The translations under genes were made by a program, and so were the position numbers. Below, in pieces: positions 62,642 through 64,000 of a stretch of DNA of 64,000 bases; within the stretch, counting starts at the first letter, position 1; each line of letters starts with the position of its first letter. This DNA comes from an uncultured Sphingomonadaceae bacterium (GTDB lineage: Bacteria > Pseudomonadota > Alphaproteobacteria > Sphingomonadales > Sphingomonadaceae): the NCBI GenBank assembly GCA_946479505.1, contig CAMLGC010000005.1:13570-77569 (forward strand), read 5' to 3'. A model generated the notes under the pieces. That model worked only from the letters and a program-made list of their open reading frames with translations, did no database searches and was not told where the DNA came from.

Positions 62642-63391
62642 ATGAAAGTGCTGGTGCCGGTCAAGCGTGTGCTTGACTACAACGTCAAGCCGCGGGTGAA
62701 GGCCGACGGCTCGGGCGTCGATCTCGCCAACGTCAAGATGAGCATGAACCCCTTCGACGAAATCGCGGTCGAGGAAGCGATCCGCTTGAAGGAAAAGGGC
62801 GCCGTCAGCGAGATCGTCGCGGTCTCGATCGGCGAGGCCAAATGCCAGGAAACGCTGCGCACCGCGCTCGCGATGGGCGCCGACCGTGCGATCCTGGTGC
62901 AGACCGACGACAAGGTCGAGCCGCTCGGCGTCGCCAAGATCCTCGCCAAGATCGTCGAGGAGGAAAGCCCCGAACTGGTGATCCTCGGCAAGCAGGCGAT
63001 CGACGACGACATGGGCCAGACCGGCCAGATGCTCGCGGGGCTGCTCGGCTGGGGCCAGGGCACCTTCGCCTCGAAGGTCGAGATCGCCGACGGGCGTGCA
63101 AAGGTGACCCGCGAGGTCGATGGCGGGCTCGAGACCGACGATCTCAAGCTGCCTGCGATCGTCACCACCGACCTGCGCCTCAACGAGCCGCGCTACGCGA
63201 GCTTGCCCAACATCATGAAGGCCAAGTCGAAGCCGATGGCGCAGAAGACGCCGGCCGATTACGGCGTCGACGTGGCGCCGCGCCTCACCGTCGCCAAGGT
63301 TGCCGAACCGCCCAAGCGCACCGCGGGCATCAAGGTGGCGGACGTCGATGAGTTGGTTGCCAAGCTCAAGGCAATGGGAGTCGCGAAATGA
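62642..63391 (+). CDS. etfB: Electron transfer flavoprotein beta subunit
   Basis: A 249-residue EtfB that, with EtfA, passes electrons from acyl-CoA dehydrogenases to ubiquinone. [24 protein letters not shown] opens it. [17 protein letters not shown] and [26 protein letters not shown] are typical AMP and docking segments. ATG 62642 has GGAGGACGCTGGAG upstream. It overlaps etfA by four bases. Confidence 0.96.
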   Translation: MKVLVPVKRVLDYNVKPRVKADGSGVDLANVKMSMNPFDEIAVEEAIRLKEKGAVSEIVAVSIGEAKCQETLRTALAMGADRAILVQTDDKVEPLGVAKILAKIVEEESPELVILGKQAIDDDMGQTGQMLAGLLGWGQGTFASKVEIADGRAKVTREVDGGLETDDLKLPAIVTTDLRLNEPRYASLPNIMKAKSKPMAQKTPADYGVDVAPRLTVAKVAEPPKRTAGIKVADVDELVAKLKAMGVAK

Positions 63392-64000
63392 AGACGCTGG
63401 TCTGGGTCGAGCATGACGGCAAGGCCGTCAAGGACGCCACGTTGTCGGCGGTCACCGCGGCCGCCAAGCTGGGCGAGGTCCACCTGCTGGTCGCGGGTGA
63501 AGGCATGGACGGCGTCGCCGCCGAGGCGGCGAAGATCGCGAACGTGGGCAAGGTCCACGTCGCCGACGATGCGACTTACGCACACGCGCTCGCCGAGAAC
63601 GTCGCGCCGCTGGTCGTCGACCTGATGGGCGATCACGACGCGTTTGTCGCCCCCGCCACCACGACGGGCAAGAACATCGCCCCGCGCGTCGCGGCGCTGC
63701 TCGACGTGATGCAGGTGTCGGATATCCTCTCGGTCGAGGGTGACGACACCTTCACCCGCCCAATCTACGCCGGCAACGCGATTGCGACGGTGAAGACCAG
63801 CGACAACAAGCTCGTGCTTACCGTCCGCACCACCGCGTTCGACAAAGCGGCGGCCGAGGGCGGATCGGCCGAGATCGAGAAGGTCGCGGGCACCGGCGAC
63901 CAGGGCCTTTCGACCTTCGCAGGCGAGGAGATCGCCAAATTGGAGCGCCCCGAGCTCACCAGCGCCAAGGTGATCGTCTCGGGCGGTCGTGCGCTGCAAT
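63388..64000 (+). CDS. etfA: Electron transfer flavoprotein alpha subunit (cut by window edge)
   Basis: The first 204 residues of EtfA, running off the right edge. [22 protein letters not shown] starts it. [27 protein letters not shown] and [19 protein letters not shown] are typical of the N-terminal domain. The visible end [10 protein letters not shown] leads into the FAD-binding C-terminal domain, which lies outside the window. It is coupled to etfB. Confidence 0.95.
   Translation, partial: MKTLVWVEHDGKAVKDATLSAVTAAAKLGEVHLLVAGEGMDGVAAEAAKIANVGKVHVADDATYAHALAENVAPLVVDLMGDHDAFVAPATTTGKNIAPRVAALLDVMQVSDILSVEGDDTFTRPIYAGNAIATVKTSDNKLVLTVRTTAFDKAAAEGGSAEIEKVAGTGDQGLSTFAGEEIAKLERPELTSAKVIVSGGRALQ

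Noticed and set aside
1..64000. Insertion sequences, prophage, integrases, toxin-antitoxin pairs, CRISPR arrays
   Set aside because: No transposase, integrase, phage structural or Cas protein, and no regularly spaced repeats, were seen in reading both strands.

Overview
The window is GC-rich chromosomal DNA of an alphaproteobacterium, most likely a sphingomonad (Sphingomonas or a close relative). The evidence is the gene set and gene order: parB-parA-rsmG-mnmG-mnmE, rho-hemJ-hemE facing ppsR-maf-aroE-coaE-dnaQ, ftsE-ftsX next to a zinc-ribbon protein, a DUF3576 lipoprotein before leuS, COQ9, MmcB, and the carotenoid hydroxylase CrtZ. It is dense core genome. I see no insertion sequence, prophage, integrase or CRISPR array, and one tRNA gene, tRNA-Leu(GAG).

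The main landmark is a probable chromosomal replication origin in the 303-base gap between hemE and ppsR (19954-20256). It holds four DnaA-box-like sequences, AT-rich palindromic DNA, three GANTC sites and a CtrA-like half-site pair. The partition locus lies 7-10 kb to its left, with parB, parA and three parS-type palindromes (10353, 10847, 12786). Genes just left of the origin run mostly on the minus strand and genes just right mostly on the plus strand.

Layout. 1-3.2 kb: end of ribA, an acetyltransferase, a very acidic small protein, a HAD phosphatase, a YggS-type PLP protein and a degenerate thiamine phosphate synthase-like protein. 3.2-8.6 kb: an envelope protein, then DUF3576-leuS-lptE-holA. 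8.6-14.3 kb: partition and tRNA/rRNA modification genes. 14.3-16.9 kb: alkyltransferase, dienelactone hydrolase and two tandem TerC proteins. 17-20 kb: rho, hemJ, hemE. 20-25.7 kb: ppsR through DUF1491. 25.9-32.4 kb: cell-wall hydrolase, SOS-controlled mmcB, ankyrin protein, SCO, YcgN, YgjP-type metalloprotein, class A PBP and msrB. 32.4-35.3 kb: a three-gene type III polyketide synthase operon (PKS, methyltransferase, FAD oxidoreductase). 35.5-42.9 kb: tRNA-Leu, MATE pump, zinc-ribbon protein, ftsEX, YdcF, acyltransferase, tyrC and hisC. 42.9-44.3 kb: an atypical, less GC-rich pair (GNAT and a two-TM protein). 44.3-50.5 kb: metX-metW, ssb, feoAB, coq9 and an EamA exporter. 50.5-56.8 kb: ene-reductase and a riboflavin operon. 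56.9-64 kb: gltX, prs, PilZ, crtZ, solitary sucC, a DUF1311 protein, etfB and the start of etfA.

How the genes fit together. Many pairs overlap by 1-4 bases (ATGA, GTGA, TGATG), which indicates translational coupling. The riboflavin genes ribD-ribE-ribBX-ribH form one coupled run. Their GTP cyclohydrolase II domain has lost its zinc-cysteine motif, so the separate ribA cut by the left edge probably supplies that first step. Three genes (the first acetyltransferase, hemE, ribD) appear to start at CTG, because family-conserved N-terminal sequence lies upstream of the first ATG/GTG. An alphaproteobacterial LexA box (GTTC-N7-GTTC) sits directly before mmcB. All functions are read from sequence alone; no database search was run.
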